64,000 nt of DNA from Neopestalotiopsis rosae (Eukaryota > Ascomycota > Sordariomycetes > Amphisphaeriales > Sporocadaceae), in NCBI GenBank assembly GCA_023078685.1, contig JALGAS010000003.1, positions 4,340,001 to 4,404,000 of the forward strand. Direction: 5' to 3'. Positions within the stretch are counted from its first letter, which is position 1. Each line of letters opens with the position of its first letter. The notes beneath the pieces are model-generated. The model was not told the DNA's origin, made no database searches, and worked only from the letters and a program-made list of their open reading frames with translations. Below are positions 46,783-59,094 of this stretch, piece after piece. The position numbers and the translations under genes were made by a program.

Positions 46783-47809
46783 CCGGATTCTAATATTCAC
46801 GAGCAGGTCTACAATAAAACAAGCATACAGCTAACATCACAATATTTTGCAGTACCATTCCAGCATTTGTTCGCATCTCGCATCGATTGGATGTCTACCT
46901 AATCTAGATGACTATCTAGCTGTGCGTCATGTCATTCCAGTGTTCAGCAAGTTCGCAAGCCGAACTTTTTTGTCGACGAGCGTCAACAAAGAGGGTTTGA
47001 GAACCCAGCCAAAGCCCCAACAGCGTGATCTTTCAAGTTTCAGAGCAGTAGAATTTCAAGCACACTCGCAGCCGTATTGCAGCATGGTCATTTGAAACCA
47101 TTTGGGTTGATGATTGCCCGACTTCACTGCATAGCATCAACGTAAGAAGCCAATGCCCCAGAGCCTGGCCACCATCCCAACAGACCTGACTCCCTTATCC
47201 CGATTGACCAAGAAGATTTCTGGTGAAGTATCGGATCAAAGTTTCGTCACGCAAGATGCATCCATCTCCTGCTGCTGCTATCAAAATTCAGCCTCACCCC
47301 TTCTCTCCACTCTCCACCCTCCCCTTTCCTCCCGTCATCTTTTGCAGGGGCACAGAGGACACCAACTTGGGCCCTCTTTGAATAGTAAAAACAGAACAAC
47401 GCAGTGGTATGGCCGCACTACTCCAAAGTTGCAGTCAAACCAAACCGTCCATCAAAGACGCTCGCTTTGACTAAGAAGGGAAAGGCGGCAACAGAGCCGC
47501 TTCTCGGTAGCATCGAGGCACGCTGAACTGAAGTCGCGAACGAAAGCTGCCAGCGGCAAAATACAAAAAAATCATGGCCAAACCATGGTGCCCCTTAGAC
47601 AGGTGGGAGATGTTTCAAACGCCGGCTGCAAATGCTGTCTCTACACCATTTCATGCTATGTCGTAACGGTTCATAAATCCCTCCCGGGTGACTTAAGGAT
47701 GCGCTTTTCATCTTTATTCCAAGAGAGACAAGAACGAAGGAAGTATTTGCGAGTATATACCGAGGCAAAAGCGGCGGTGCGATTGAATCATGGCGGTGTA
47801 GTATATCAA

Positions 47810-50800
47810 TCAGCCAGAGCCAGCAGGCACAGAGCTGTTCTTGACGCCAAAGCCCGTCGAGTTTCGCCACTCGCGACGCTGGCCATTTTCAGCTGGCTGT
47901 GTTGCATCGCCTTCGTATTGGTCTCCATAGGGCGAAGACCGGTGATCAGGATTCCGCCACTTTTGTGGAGGAGTTCCTGGGTTCGTAGTATATGGCACAC
48001 CTGGGTCCTGAACGGGGCGGACGCTGCGTTCCTGGTGCCACAGTGTCGGATCTGTGTCAACCCTTGTCGGCATTGGTCTCGAATTGTCCTGTCTATTGAC
48101 AAGTTCTGTGTCGTATTGCCTAGGGCCGCCAGCCGATCTGTCGCTGATGCGCTTGAGAATCTCTTTCGTCGAAATATCCCCATTGCCATTGAACAGAGAG
48201 GAGTCGCCAAGAACATCCATAAGCTCATCCGGAACCTAGTAAACGTTAGCTGTAATCACTTTTGCCATAATATTGTCGAACTTACCATGCACATTTCCTC
48301 GTTCCACTGAATCAGCTCCTCAACACAAGAAACAGCTGTCATTGGTTCATCCGAGAAACTTGGCCCGCTCAGAGCGCAGTAAAGAATATTTGGTGCCATG
48401 ACTCTGGCAAGATTGTGTACGTCCATGCGCGAGCCGGTGTCCTCATCAACTTGGTGGAAAGTTGCCACCCACTTCAGGAAGCTGAAAAGCACTTCAAGAG
48501 TGTCTCTCTGAATCTTTGGAAGCAAGCAGCACGTAAGATGCAAGCAGTGTCGTCTCTTCTCATCGTCCTTGATCTTGGTTGCGGCAATCCAGACACGATA
48601 CAATTTCTGTGTCATCAGCGGGTCCGGCAGCTCGCGAAGATACCTCTTCAACAGGGCAGCCAGCTGATGGGGCGATTCGTCATTCCACTTGATAGCATCA
48701 CAGCCATCTCTGTCCACTGCAGCAACTTGCTCCGTGAGTCTCTTGATGTTTCCGTTCTTTCGGAAGACACCCTCGACCGAGAGATCCTTGTTCTTGAGGG
48801 CTGTAATCGTGTCCTCAATGAAGGCTGGGATTCGCAGGGCACCGGGACCTACACCGTCGGTGGAGTCGGCGCCGTCCTTCTCAATGATCAACTCGAGAGG
48901 AACACCGAAAATGCCCTTCTTCTTGGCGCCCTTCTTTTGATCCTTGCCCGCAAAAGCCTTGCCAAACTTGTTCCAGAAGTTAGGCTGCTTTCTAGCCTCG
49001 ATCAACGAAAGTAGATCATCCAGCGTGAACTCCGGATCCAGCAAAGGTTGCATCGTAAGAACAGCGACATGGCGCACGATGAAGTATTCGAGACCAGACA
49101 GTTCCGAGAAGAACTTGCGACCAATTCGCTGTGGCGACGGTTGCGGGAGAAGTTTCAATTCCTCGCCTCTTCCGTCGGACTGTGATCTCTGATGACCAGT
49201 GCCCAAGTTGGGATGTGTGGCTGGCGATCGGAACAGCTCCTGACGCGAATTTCTAGTGTACGCACCAGGTTGCTTCTCCTTGGCCTGTTCTGCTGCAACG
49301 ATTCGCGGAATGTCGTCCAGGGTCAGGGCATCTTGATGACCAAAGTATTGCTCTGTTGAACCGCCTAGTCCAGGGTCCTCATCGATCTGCATCTCTCGGT
49401 CTCTGTAGTTGTTACCATCAGCTCCGGGGCCGTCGATTATCCTAGATCCGCGTGCCTTGCGCAAACTAGACGATAGATGCTTGTCTAGTCGTGTACTCCT
49501 TAATCGACGCACATCGTTAAGAGTGCTCTCGTAGGACGACTCTCGTTGATGCCGGTCCCGTTCCGCTCCAGCATAAGATTTGGAACGCGAATCCGACGTC
49601 AACATTGGTACACCACTTCTGTCAGCTGTCAACTGATTTCCATTGCGTGCCTCCCAGCCACTAGGATCTTCACCTGCAGGAGGTATCGCGCCGCTCTTGC
49701 GCAGCTGGCCCAGAAGTCGAGCCAATGCGACCTTGAGGAGGAAGATGTACTGCTGAAGTCTCGAGATCCGCTCGAAAGGCTTGCTCATCTCGCCTCCTGT
49801 TTGCCGGGCGCATGGTGTGCATAGTATGCGGAGATCACGTTGCAATTGCGCATTTGCCAAGTCATTACCCAGTTCTGTGCTACACTCGGTGCAGACAACA
49901 CAGGCCAAGTGCCATCTCTTGTCTCCGTTGAGAGCACATTCGCTCTCGATGGGCTTACGACATGCTGTGCAGTGATCTGAGTCGTTGGCAGATAGCGTAG
50001 CCATGCCCACGCTGATTTGGAGCGTGTTGTCCTCATTCTTCGTGGTTTCGATTACGCTGAGGTCGTCGAGGAATTGGTACAAGGCGTCCTGCGAGTTGTG
50101 ATCCCTCTCGATTCTGAGGGTGCCCTGCAAACAGATTCTGATCAGGAGCTTCAAATAATGCGCCAAGCCCGTAACCAGTGACAATAGTTCCTGGGTAACG
50201 CCCAACTGTCGGACGCCGCCCTCTTGGGTCTTGGACAAGAGCGAGAAAAAGGAGACAATCTTCTTGCAAAGGAGCTTGGCCTCTCTGCTGTAGGATAAAC
50301 CTGATTTTGTCTTAGCACAGAAACACACCGATCAACAATGACGGATACTTACCTTTCATGTCGACGTGCTTCATGCTGTCGTCCAGCTTGTCAGCAGCTT
50401 GAAACAAGATATCAACATGCATAATGAATTTCTTGGCTGTGAGGATGCCGTCGATAAAGGCACCATTGCTCACATGCAAGAGCATATCTGAGATGCAAGC
50501 TGCAGACGACTCTTCGAATGCAGAGAGAACACTCCATATACGGTAGACCTTCTCTTCCATCTTCTCTTCCTCACTGCGGACAAGTTCGCGGCCCGCTTCG
50601 TCGAGTTCCTCGGGGAGGGGTTCAGGAGTATCTTCCGTACCAAGGCGGACGTTCCAGAACTTGTGAATCATGTAACACTCGGGGTGCCAATGTTGATTTT
50701 GTCCATTGCGGAAGATTTCGACAAACTGCTTCAAAATGGCGGTATGACAACCATTGCACCGCTGCGCAAACTGCGTCGAGTAGTGATAACGGCAATAGAC

Positions 50801-51458
50801 GTTGCCATCATGCTCATAGTAGCTATCCTGAGCGCCAAAGACTGTCGGGCACAATGAACAGGTAAAATGGTCGACATGGTACTTCCGGTCGAGCGCAGTG
50901 ATGTACGAGCCGCGAAGCGCACCTCCGCATTGGTGGCAGAGCAAGCCGAGGCGTCTGAAGTAGTCGGTCTCGCACAAGGGGTATTGGCCGCTGCCATCCT
51001 CGTCTTCTGCAGGGAAGAACTTAGATGCGACTATCGAACCGCAGTCCTGCACGCTGGTGTTAGTTTGTTTGTCTACTTCAAGTATGACATCGAAAGAATA
51101 GGTATAATCTTACACGACACTTGAAGCAGTCCAAGTGAAAGGTACCATCCAAAGCTCGCACAAATTGGCCGGTTAGAGGTTCGTGGCACTTGTGGCAGAC
51201 GCGAACCTGGCCACTCGTAGTCCTGCCGCGACCCCTGGATCGGTTTCGTTCAGAGCTTTTGCGAGGATCATTAGTGCTAGTCGAGCTCAGGGCTGGGGAT
51301 GCTTCTCGGGCGGGAGCACGAGTGGGCGGCTGAAATGCGCCATTCTGGTAAGAGGGACTTGGGGTCATGAGTGATCTGTCGTGGTCGAGTTGGTAGGCTC
51401 CTTCGTGACCATGGGCAGGGTCCCCTCCTCCCAGACCGCCTCCGTAATCTGGGCCCAT
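47810..51458 (-). CDS. lrg1: LIM-domain Rho GTPase-activating protein (LRG1-like)
   Basis: Four exons, complement(join(47810..48235,48286..50300,50353..51046,51114..51458)), 1159 residues. Introns of 49, 52 and 67 bp; all joins keep frame. Three LIM zinc-finger domains: about 88-145 (CHKCHEPLTGQFVRALDGTF to CETDYF), about 147-205 (CHQCGGALRGSY to CRYHYS), and about 457-515 (CTACRKPIESECALNGDKRW to CTPC). A RhoGAP domain follows at about 815-1020, with the arginine finger in GVFRKNG. LIM plus RhoGAP is the layout of Lrg1, which turns off Rho1 and controls cell-wall synthesis and polarity. The C-terminal 140 residues are polar and disordered. The reading frame stays open 66 bases upstream of the chosen ATG as far as a non-ATG codon at 51524 and then to a TGA near 51560, so an extra upstream exon is possible. 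Confidence 0.92.
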
Positions 51459-54400
51459 CGCGAGACGGTTTTTGGGGCCCTCGGCGATGCCACGCGGGTA
51501 GTCTTGAACGGTGCCCTCGTCCAAGATTCGGTATCGGAAAAGGACCGGCGGTAGAGGTGATCAAAAAGTGTATATAATTTTTGGGGGTGGTTACGGCAGA
51601 GTGGGCGTTGCGTGCTGTCCCACGTCAGAGCTGGGCATTGGGCGGCGGAGGGGGTTGATTCCACAGCGCGGACAGTAGGTAGGAGGCGCGTGCGACAATG
51701 TCCGGTATGGGACGAACGAAACCGAGGCTAGTGGCGGCGCGGTGCAGCGAGCGTCGGCGGTGCAATTGTCGACAAGAATAGATTGGGCAACCTGTTGGCG
51801 GATGCAGTCGTGATCTTCAATTTGTATTGAAGCTGGAACGATCGGTAAGCGAGTGAGCGCGGACGTTGGCAGGAGTAGCAGTCAGTGTCGGGTGGTGGTC
51901 GTTGTAGTGGTTGTAGTGGTAAATTGGGCCTGGCGATGGACGCGGGCGGGTCATTAGAGATTTGGTCGGGTTGGGCTGGCCAAGGTAGGGAGGGAGGTTG
52001 TCAAAAGATCAGGTCGCGCCGATGGACTGGGACAGACAGTTAAGGCATGTACAGTCCAATCCAATCTTTTGAGCAGTTGGTGGGCTTTGGGGGATTGCTG
52101 GAGCGTGTATGTGTGAGCGATTGCATGTACTTGTTTGGACTGTGAGACCCAAAGGAGATCACAGAGGAAGGGTTCAAAAACACAGAAGGGGAAAAAAAAA
52201 AGAGGAACTACAGATGTTTCTAACCTTTTGGTGCAACGCCGTATGCTGTGTGCGTGCGTTCAGTGTGTGTGTGTGCTCTCGTCCCCTGAACGAATTGGAG
52301 GATGGGAAAGATGCTTGGGTTCCGTCCGTTGCTTGCTGGGCGCGGCGGCATGAGACGTAGGAACCAGAATCAGAACCGACTGATGACTGAACCCCCCGTT
52401 ACTCTCTCTCGGGACCTTTTTAGTGTAGGTAAACGCAGACAAGCCCGCAAGTCAAGGTGCAACAAGGTCAAGGTACTGTAGTAAGGATGGGTGGTGGCAG
52501 ATGGGAATGGCTTAATGGATGGAGGGATGGGATTGGATACGGGGCCCTTGGGCGCCCAGGGGAAATGGCGGACACTGGCACCCTGGCCGAGTCGAGGCAC
52601 GCTAACGAATTTGGGGGAGGGGTGGGTACCAAAAGACAGACACTCCAGGATGGATGATTTTCCCCTACCAGGTAGAGGTCTGTCTGGTGGAAGGGAGAGG
52701 CTTTGGTAAAATATGTGTGTACATTGAACAGGAAAAGGATATATGCAATGGGGACGTGCCATTCACACATCTGTCTACAGATTATACAATCGGAGATCTC
52801 TCCATGTAGCCGGCGAATCTTATTCTACATGCTTGTCCCCGATTTATCTGTTTGTTTACTTTGCTCAACTCTAATGTAGTACCTACGTACGTCCGCCTTG
52901 CACAAACAAAGTGCTGGATAGACTACCTAAGCATCGGCAGCAGAGCTCCAGTATATAACACAAAGGAGCTGCACCAGCACCTAGCCGATGACCTGATCAG
53001 CGACGCACCGAGTGTGCTGACCGGGCTATGATTATTATTGGCTACGGGCAGGTATTATGGAAAGATGGAAGCAAAGAATGAAAGGAATAGAAATCTTGAG
53101 GCTGAAATACCACCAACTCCCACTGTGGAATATCTTTCACGGGTGGCCATGTGGATAAGGGTTCCTTGTCGACAAAGATCAGATGGAATTCCTCTGCGGA
53201 TCAGTAGTGATTGCACACTGTCTGTCCAGCTAGCATTTGCGGATGACTCCTGAATCTTGACGGGAGTAATGCAGGAATGGAGGAAACAACAAAAGCCCCT
53301 GAATTGAACTCGAGCTGGTTGGCCCGCGACTTGCTAATAAGCACACTTGTACTCTACTGTTGATCGTCGCATAACTGGAAGCATAATGACAATTTTGCCA
53401 TAGCATTGGCATCTTTAGTCGAAGAAGACATTGTATCGTTGACAGCAGATGGGCCGGTTCCTTAGGATTCCCACATCGCCAACATTGTGCAAGATTGTTA
53501 GTTCGACACATCGCAATTTGCCCTTCAAGCTTAAAAAGAGGCACAATGTACTTGAACTCAGGATCAATCTCTCCGCAGCTTCCTAGGTCAAATATATGGG
53601 TATGAAAAGCATTTACCTTGGCTCTCGTCATAAAAGAGCTGACAAGTTCATTCACATTCATTCAGCTCTCTTGGTGCAAGAAATACCTAATCACTCCCTC
53701 CACCTTTGTGTGTACTGAGTTGGTGGTTTATTAGTTCATGTTAGGAATGCACCAATGGGCAAGGAGCACAGACTGGACACGCCAAAGGTATTGCCAAATA
53801 TTGAACCCCCTGAATTTGTCATCGGTCTACTTTCCTTAACACCACATTCAATAACAATAATCAGCGCCTTGATGAATGATGGCTGTACTGTAAATAGCAC
53901 GCGGTGGTTATGCTGTATGACAGACATGTTACACTTGGCGAATATTGGCATGTATACTTCCGTACAGTTGCAAGAGTAAGATTGCATCACGTCATTGGAT
54001 GTGCTCGCCATGTAGTCAGAATAAAATGTGGTGCATATGGTATATTGTGTACTAATGAGCGACCGTTGTACATGGCTTACTTTTTGTCTTATGTGCATAT
54101 CAGCGTGGAAATTGCCCATCATCAGTGGACCATGTGATCTGGGAAGAAGGGATACAATGTACGTGCCTACCTACCACATATCACCCTACGTACATCCATG
54201 TATGGTGCAAAGAGGTGAAGAGAGGATCGCAATACTGGCACAGTCGACATGACGAAAAGTTCTGACCAGAAACGACGGCACAATATAGATCAAAGCACTC
54301 TAAAGAGCTGTGCAGTCCCAAACGTTCAGTTCAAGAACGATCTTAGGAATGATCCAAGTATAAATTCGGGCTTGGAATTATGGAAGGCTTCGAACATGGT

Positions 54401-54907
54401 AGCCATGGCAATGTATCAAGGCTACATTAAATAGAATCAATCTTCATCTGTCATCCATAACTCACGAAAAATAACACACAAAGATTTCTACAATATATGA
54501 AAATGTTAAAAGCAAAGAATCCAATTCTTTGATGGTTGTCAGTAAAACTTAACTCAAGGTTGCTAGAGGGATTGTTTGTTACTGGTTCAATTTCTAGTGC
54601 AGGTTGTGCAAGACAAGCCAGCCCACATGTGCAGTGCATGTCCCATGTCAAACTTGTGCTCAATGACTTGACTGAACTGCCCCGCCATCCATCAATCACT
54701 TATCGTGCCCACGTCCAAACGACCCCGCAGTCATCGGGTGGAAAGCTTCCAGGTTCCCAAACAAAGGCGAAAGCATACAATTGCCTGCTCTTTAGCACTT
54801 TACTTGCGAAAAACAGTGGCTGCGCAGCGCACCCCTCCACTCTCTACAACCTATATTACAGACCAGACGACGACGCAGCGAACACAGTTTCGCTCAATAG
54901 TCGACCA
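51459..54907. other. Gene-free region, about 3.4 kb
   Basis: Upstream of the LRG1-like gene (minus) and of TMA22 (plus). The part to about 52700 is G-rich on the plus strand (C/T-rich in the LRG1 sense), fits a long leader or promoter, and includes a GT dinucleotide run at 52263-52275 and several G-run clusters. From 53.2 to 54.7 kb it is more AT-rich. ATG-initiated frames of 143 codons (53230-53661, minus) and 128 codons (53736-54122, minus) have no recognisable domain and are not called. Confidence 0.5.
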
Positions 54908-55667
54908 ATGGCCGACACAGAGGCGCCAGAAGCTCTCGGCGAGCCGCAGTCTCGCCATGTGACCTACTGTGGTGGTAAGTAGAAGTCTCATTTCTATTCT
55001 CTCTACACCCGGAAACCGTCTCATGCTATTGGACTGTTGAAGACCCAGCAGTATTCGGAAATCCTTGAGACATTATACGCTTTATTCTATATCATCAAAC
55101 ATGGCGATCCCATAGACTGACATTTTCTCTTTCTTTCCTCTCTTTCTAGTCTGCACCCTACCCCCAGAGTACTGCGAATACGGCGGCACGCCCAAGAAGT
55201 GCCAGGAATGGCTCGAGAAGACGCACCCGACGCTGTACGCCCAGATCTGGTCGCCCGAGGCCCTCGAGGCCGCGACGGCTTCCTTAAGTCTCGAGGCCCA
55301 GAAGCGCGCCGCCAAGGACGCCCAGAAGAAGGCCGCCCAGGCCGAAAAGGCCGAGCAGAAGCAGGCCTCCAAGATGGCCAACAGCGTCGTCACCATCAAG
55401 CGCGTCGAGCGGAATAAGCGGAAATTCGTCACGGCCGTCATCGGCCTCGAGGCCTTTGGGCTCGACCTGAAAAAGGTGGCCAAGGAGTTTGGCAAAAAGT
55501 TCGCTACCGGCAGCAGCGTCACAAAGGTCCCCAGCGGCGGGGAGGAAATTGTGGTGCAGGGCGACGTCAGCGACGAGATTGAAGAGTTCCTGCTGGAGAA
55601 GTACAAGGAGATCCCAGAGGACAATATTGAATTGGTGGACGACAAGGCCAAGAAGAAGCCTACATAA
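54908..55667 (+). CDS. tma22: Translation machinery-associated protein 22 (DENR homologue)
   Basis: Join(54908..54974,55150..55667), 194 residues. The 175-bp intron is the longest called here (GTAAGT; TTTCTAG). The N-terminus holds the DENR Cys motif (HVTYCGGVCTLPPEYCEYGG with KKCQEW), which binds zinc in the family. An Ala/Lys/Gln-rich helix follows, then a SUI1/eIF1-like domain at about 105-185 (VVTIKRVERNKRKFVTAVIGLE; GLDLKKVAKEFGKKFATGSSVTK; GDVSDEIEEFLLEKY). TMA22 with TMA20 (MCT-1) removes tRNA and recycles 40S subunits after termination and supports reinitiation. Length and domain order match the family. Confidence 0.95.
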
Positions 55668-56036
55668 TGAATGAACACCCGGACTGCTCAAACCTGAGGA
55701 GAGGTCAGACGGCAATAGACCATGATATCACCATATAAATGAGATATAATACATGCCGCGGGCCACGAGACAGTCTACCGAGGCGAAGGCGATCAAGCTT
55801 CCAAGATAAACAGGGGCTCCTTCAAACGAAGTGGCTTTCAGCCCTTTTTTGTATTGACAAAAACTCCTACCAGTATCTAATTCCAACTGAACAGACCTGA
55901 AACGCCAATCATAAAAAAAACAATGCTTGCTATGCATGGGTCAAAGTCCTGTGCTTTACCATCGTATAAAAATCACAACCCAAACACTAGGAGGCAGAAC
56001 TTGATATCCAGCCCTTAGCCCCCGACATTATCCAAC
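55668..56036. other. Convergent intergenic TMA22/borealin-like
   Basis: About 370 bp between convergent 3' ends; both 3' UTRs. No gene seen. Confidence 0.5.
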
Positions 56037-57209
56037 TCATGCTGCTTGCCGCTTCCGTAATGTTCTACCTGCTGTCGAGGTTCCTGTTGTCGACTTGGCA
56101 GCGGGAGCTGCTTTCTTGGTCGTGGCTGACTTGAGCGTGTTCATCACGGAGCGTTTGACGGCCGGGGGATTCTTTGCTGTAGTCGTTCCTCCTCTGGATG
56201 CTGCGGCGGTCTTCTTGACTACGGTACCGGTGCTGGCCTCGCTCGACTCACTTGTTTGGCTGATCTTCCTCCTGCCACGCGTAGATCCTGTGGCGGACGC
56301 AGACGTCGCTGCTGGTTTCTTGGCCCTTGAAGCGTTTCCTGTGGTACTCGAATTAGTTGTTGCCTTCCGGGTTCCTGCTGTGGCTCCACGAGTTGATTTG
56401 GCCTTTTGGACCATATTGGAAATCAGGTTAGAGGAGGTTTTCGTACCCATGGCCTTGGAAGGGGACGCGGGCCTGGCAATCATGGATTTGGCCGGAGAAG
56501 CAGCCCTCTCGGCACCCCACGGAAGGACCCGCGCGTTGGTATCAGCTGGCGAAAGGATTTGTCCTGGCATGTTGTGTGGTACCTCTGCTGTTGTGGCCGC
56601 GGTTGCGCCACGCACTTTCTTCTTCGGCATGACCGTGGGCTCGACTGAGTTTTCCTTGTCCTCATATCCATTCCTGGTCCGACTGCATTACAATTAGTAC
56701 TACCATCACGCAGGAAATACCCCCATTCGCGTTCAGTCCATCATACCTCAAGCGTTTCTGGCCACGTTGAGTACTTCCGGATACAGGTTTGCGTGGGATG
56801 GGTTTTGGCGAGGCGCCGTCCTTCAGGGGTACAGGTGGAGGTTTGGCAACATACGGAGATCTACGCGTCTTTTGTGATTCCGAATGCTTGGCCATGAGGT
56901 CGCCCATTTTTGCACTCCTCAAGGCTCTGGGAATGCGGTTTACGCGCATCTCGACGCGTGATCGAAGCTGTTGCGCTTGGACGTTATATTGGGCTCTCAG
57001 TCTCCGGGCGCGTTCCGTGACTAGAAATAATTAGCAGTGTGACGCGACGGATGTATTGGCGATCCCATACTCTCGAGTTGCAGGTTGTCGATGAGTGCTT
57101 GTTTTTGCGCGACGGTCAAATCCACCTTTCTCTTCTTTATCGCAGTCTTGTCACCCGCGAAGCCTGGGGATTCGTCCGAATTACGCTTTCTGGTCAGTAG
57201 GGGAGCCAT
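56037..57209 (-). CDS. nbl1: Borealin/Nbl1-like chromosomal passenger subunit
   Basis: Three exons, complement(join(56037..56682,56747..57020,57071..57209)), 352 residues, with introns of 50 and 64 bp. The Nbl1/borealin N-terminal region lies at about residues 30-85: LTVAQKQALIDNLQLE followed by ITERARRLRAQYNVQAQQLR and RVEMRVNRIPRALRSAKMGDLM. In the family this helix joins INCENP and survivin in the three-helix bundle that places Aurora B at centromeres. The rest is basic, Ser/Thr/Ala/Lys-rich and disordered (PAVKRS, RGRRK, AAPAAK), suited to DNA or chromatin contact. An N-terminal RKR and KKRKV look like nuclear signals. Budding yeast Nbl1 is only about 73 residues, so this form is much longer. 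Divergent from RPN10. Confidence 0.85.
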
Positions 57210-57852
57210 GGTGTTATTTGTGTTGCTGGTTTGGTAGATGCTTGGTTTCTTTGTATGTTGTTTTGATGTTGTTATAATCGGCGCAAGATGAGCAAATTGT
57301 CAATTGTGGTTGATACCCGTACACGATGTTGGTTTTAGCACCTTTCGGGTGGAAGTAAACAAAGTGCCCCGATGGTATTTAGCGGGAGGTCAAGTGCGAA
57401 TGGTCCATCCAAAGCTTGGCGGGTCGTCTCAGGCAGGGGTATTGTATGACATGACCTCGATGTACCTGAGAGGTCCGCTCTCGAATGTCGAGCAAAGGGA
57501 AAGCAGTGCTGTAGCTCCAACTCTGGTAGCAATGATGGTTCATTAATATTATTCTGGTGAAATCAGTCCCCGGTGAATTCAAAACTATTTTCTCAAATTT
57601 GAAGATCTCTTCATGGCGCGGAATCCTCAAGCTGTACTTGATCATTAAGTCGAGCCCCAGCAGCCAGGTACTTCGGTGCTCTGTCATTGGCCCGAGCTCT
57701 CACTAGTGCCGCCCGCTGTTCCCTTACTCAAGGCTGCGATTGCCTTACGTTTGAGAGCTTCCAGCCTTCATCATCCAGCTGTCAATCGAACTTCACCCAA
57801 TAACTCTTCAACCAAACCATCACCCCATTTCCTTCATCACACAGCCGCCAAG
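57210..57852. promoter_or_regulatory. Divergent promoter borealin-like/RPN10
   Basis: A 643-bp region between divergent starts. The right 130 bp are C/T- and A-rich on the plus strand, as in fungal leaders. I looked for the Rpn4 PACE motif GGTGGCAAA of yeast proteasome genes and did not find it. Confidence 0.4.
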
Positions 57853-58805
57853 ATGCCTCTGGAAGCTGTGATGATCATCGCTGACAACAGCGAAAGCTCG
57901 CGCAATGGAGATTACCAGCCCACCCGATTCGACTCCCAAGCCGACTCAATCAACATCTTGTTCGACTCCATCACACAAGGAAACCCGGAATCGTCAGTAG
58001 GCCTGATGAGCATGGGTGGCAAGGGACCTGAAGTCCTTTCGACCCTCACAACAGAACGCGGAAAGCTTTTGGAAGGTTTGCACAGAACGAAGAAGAAGAT
58101 CTCGGGAAAGTCACACCTTGCCACCGGTATCCAAATTGCTAGTGTAAGCAAAGCTACTGTCTCGTCACATGCTACGAACAGAGTAGAGACTAACATACAT
58201 GACAACAGTTGGCCCTGAAGCATCGACAGAACAAGTCCCAACGACAGCGCATTATCGTCTTTGTCTGCTCCCCAGTCGATGATGACGAGAAGAAGCTGGT
58301 GTCCTTGGCCAAGAAGATGAAGAAGAGCGGTATCAACATCGACTTTGTACTATTCGGTGACCTCGACGACGACGAAGTGCAACAGAAGTTGGAGGCGTTC
58401 AACAATGTGGTGAAGGGCAACGAGGAATCGCATTTAGTGGTCATTCCACCCAGCGGCAAGCTCCTTAGTGACCAGCTTATTGCATCCCCCATCATGCTTG
58501 GCTCTAATGCAGGAGCTGGTGGTTCGGGAGGTATGGAGAGCGGCGGCGATGCAGGCGGTGACTTTGGAGGCTTCGACTTCGATCCTAGTGCCGATCCCGA
58601 GTTGGCCCTGGCTCTTCGTATGAGTATGGAAGAAGAGAATGCCAGACAGGCACGGCAGGCTCAGGCCGACGAAAACGCGGCCAACAAGACGAATCTAGAG
58701 GGCATCCAGGAAGAAGGCGAGAACCAACCGTTATTGGACAAGGATGGCGAGGCAAGCGGATCATCCAAGAAGGATAAGGACGATGACCGGATGGACACTT
58801 CATAG
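57853..58805 (+). CDS. rpn10: 26S proteasome regulatory subunit RPN10
   Basis: Join(57853..58143,58209..58805), 295 residues. The 65-bp intron has donor GTAAGC and acceptor CAG, and the join gives QIASLALKHRQNK. Rpn10 is a ubiquitin receptor at the base-lid junction of the 19S particle. A von Willebrand A domain fills residues 1-190 (MPLEAVMIIADNSESSRNGDY; LATGIQIASLALKHR; RIIVFVCSPVDDDEKKLVSLAKKMKK). One ubiquitin-interacting motif follows at about 225-240 (DPELALALRMSMEEE), then a charged tail. A single UIM and this length match fungal orthologues. Confidence 0.96.
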
Positions 58806-59094
58806 ATACCTGGACAGCTGCTCAACATCCCCCAGCACAGAGACGTTCATGGCTTGGCGACGGAGTTAGGCTTGCTATACTTGTATGATAATAGAGCATA
58901 GAAAGCAATGTGACTCTATGGACAAGATAATGCTCAGATACCAAAAGACAGACAGCATCAATCATTTCCCTCCCAATCGTGCAGAATATCAAGGACTCCC
59001 ATAACGCCTCACAATGCGTACATGATGTGCAAAGACATTCCTTTCCCAGCTTGCGGTCAGTCTATCTGACTCCTCATTGCTGTCCCTGCCGCAA

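Larger units (their letters stand above)
45844..47809. other. Intergenic, about 2 kb, with dispersed repeats
   Basis: Convergent 3' sides of the Cys-rich membrane gene and the LIM-RhoGAP gene, with no supported gene. It carries three copies of the short repeat also seen near 16.8 kb. A minus-strand open stretch at 45969-46328 has no ATG at its start and no domain. Confidence 0.5.

Noticed and set aside
57210..57852. Rpn4 proteasome element (PACE) in the RPN10 promoter
   Set aside because: The exact GGTGGCAAA was not found; the nearest string (GGTGGAAGT near 57349) differs at key bases.
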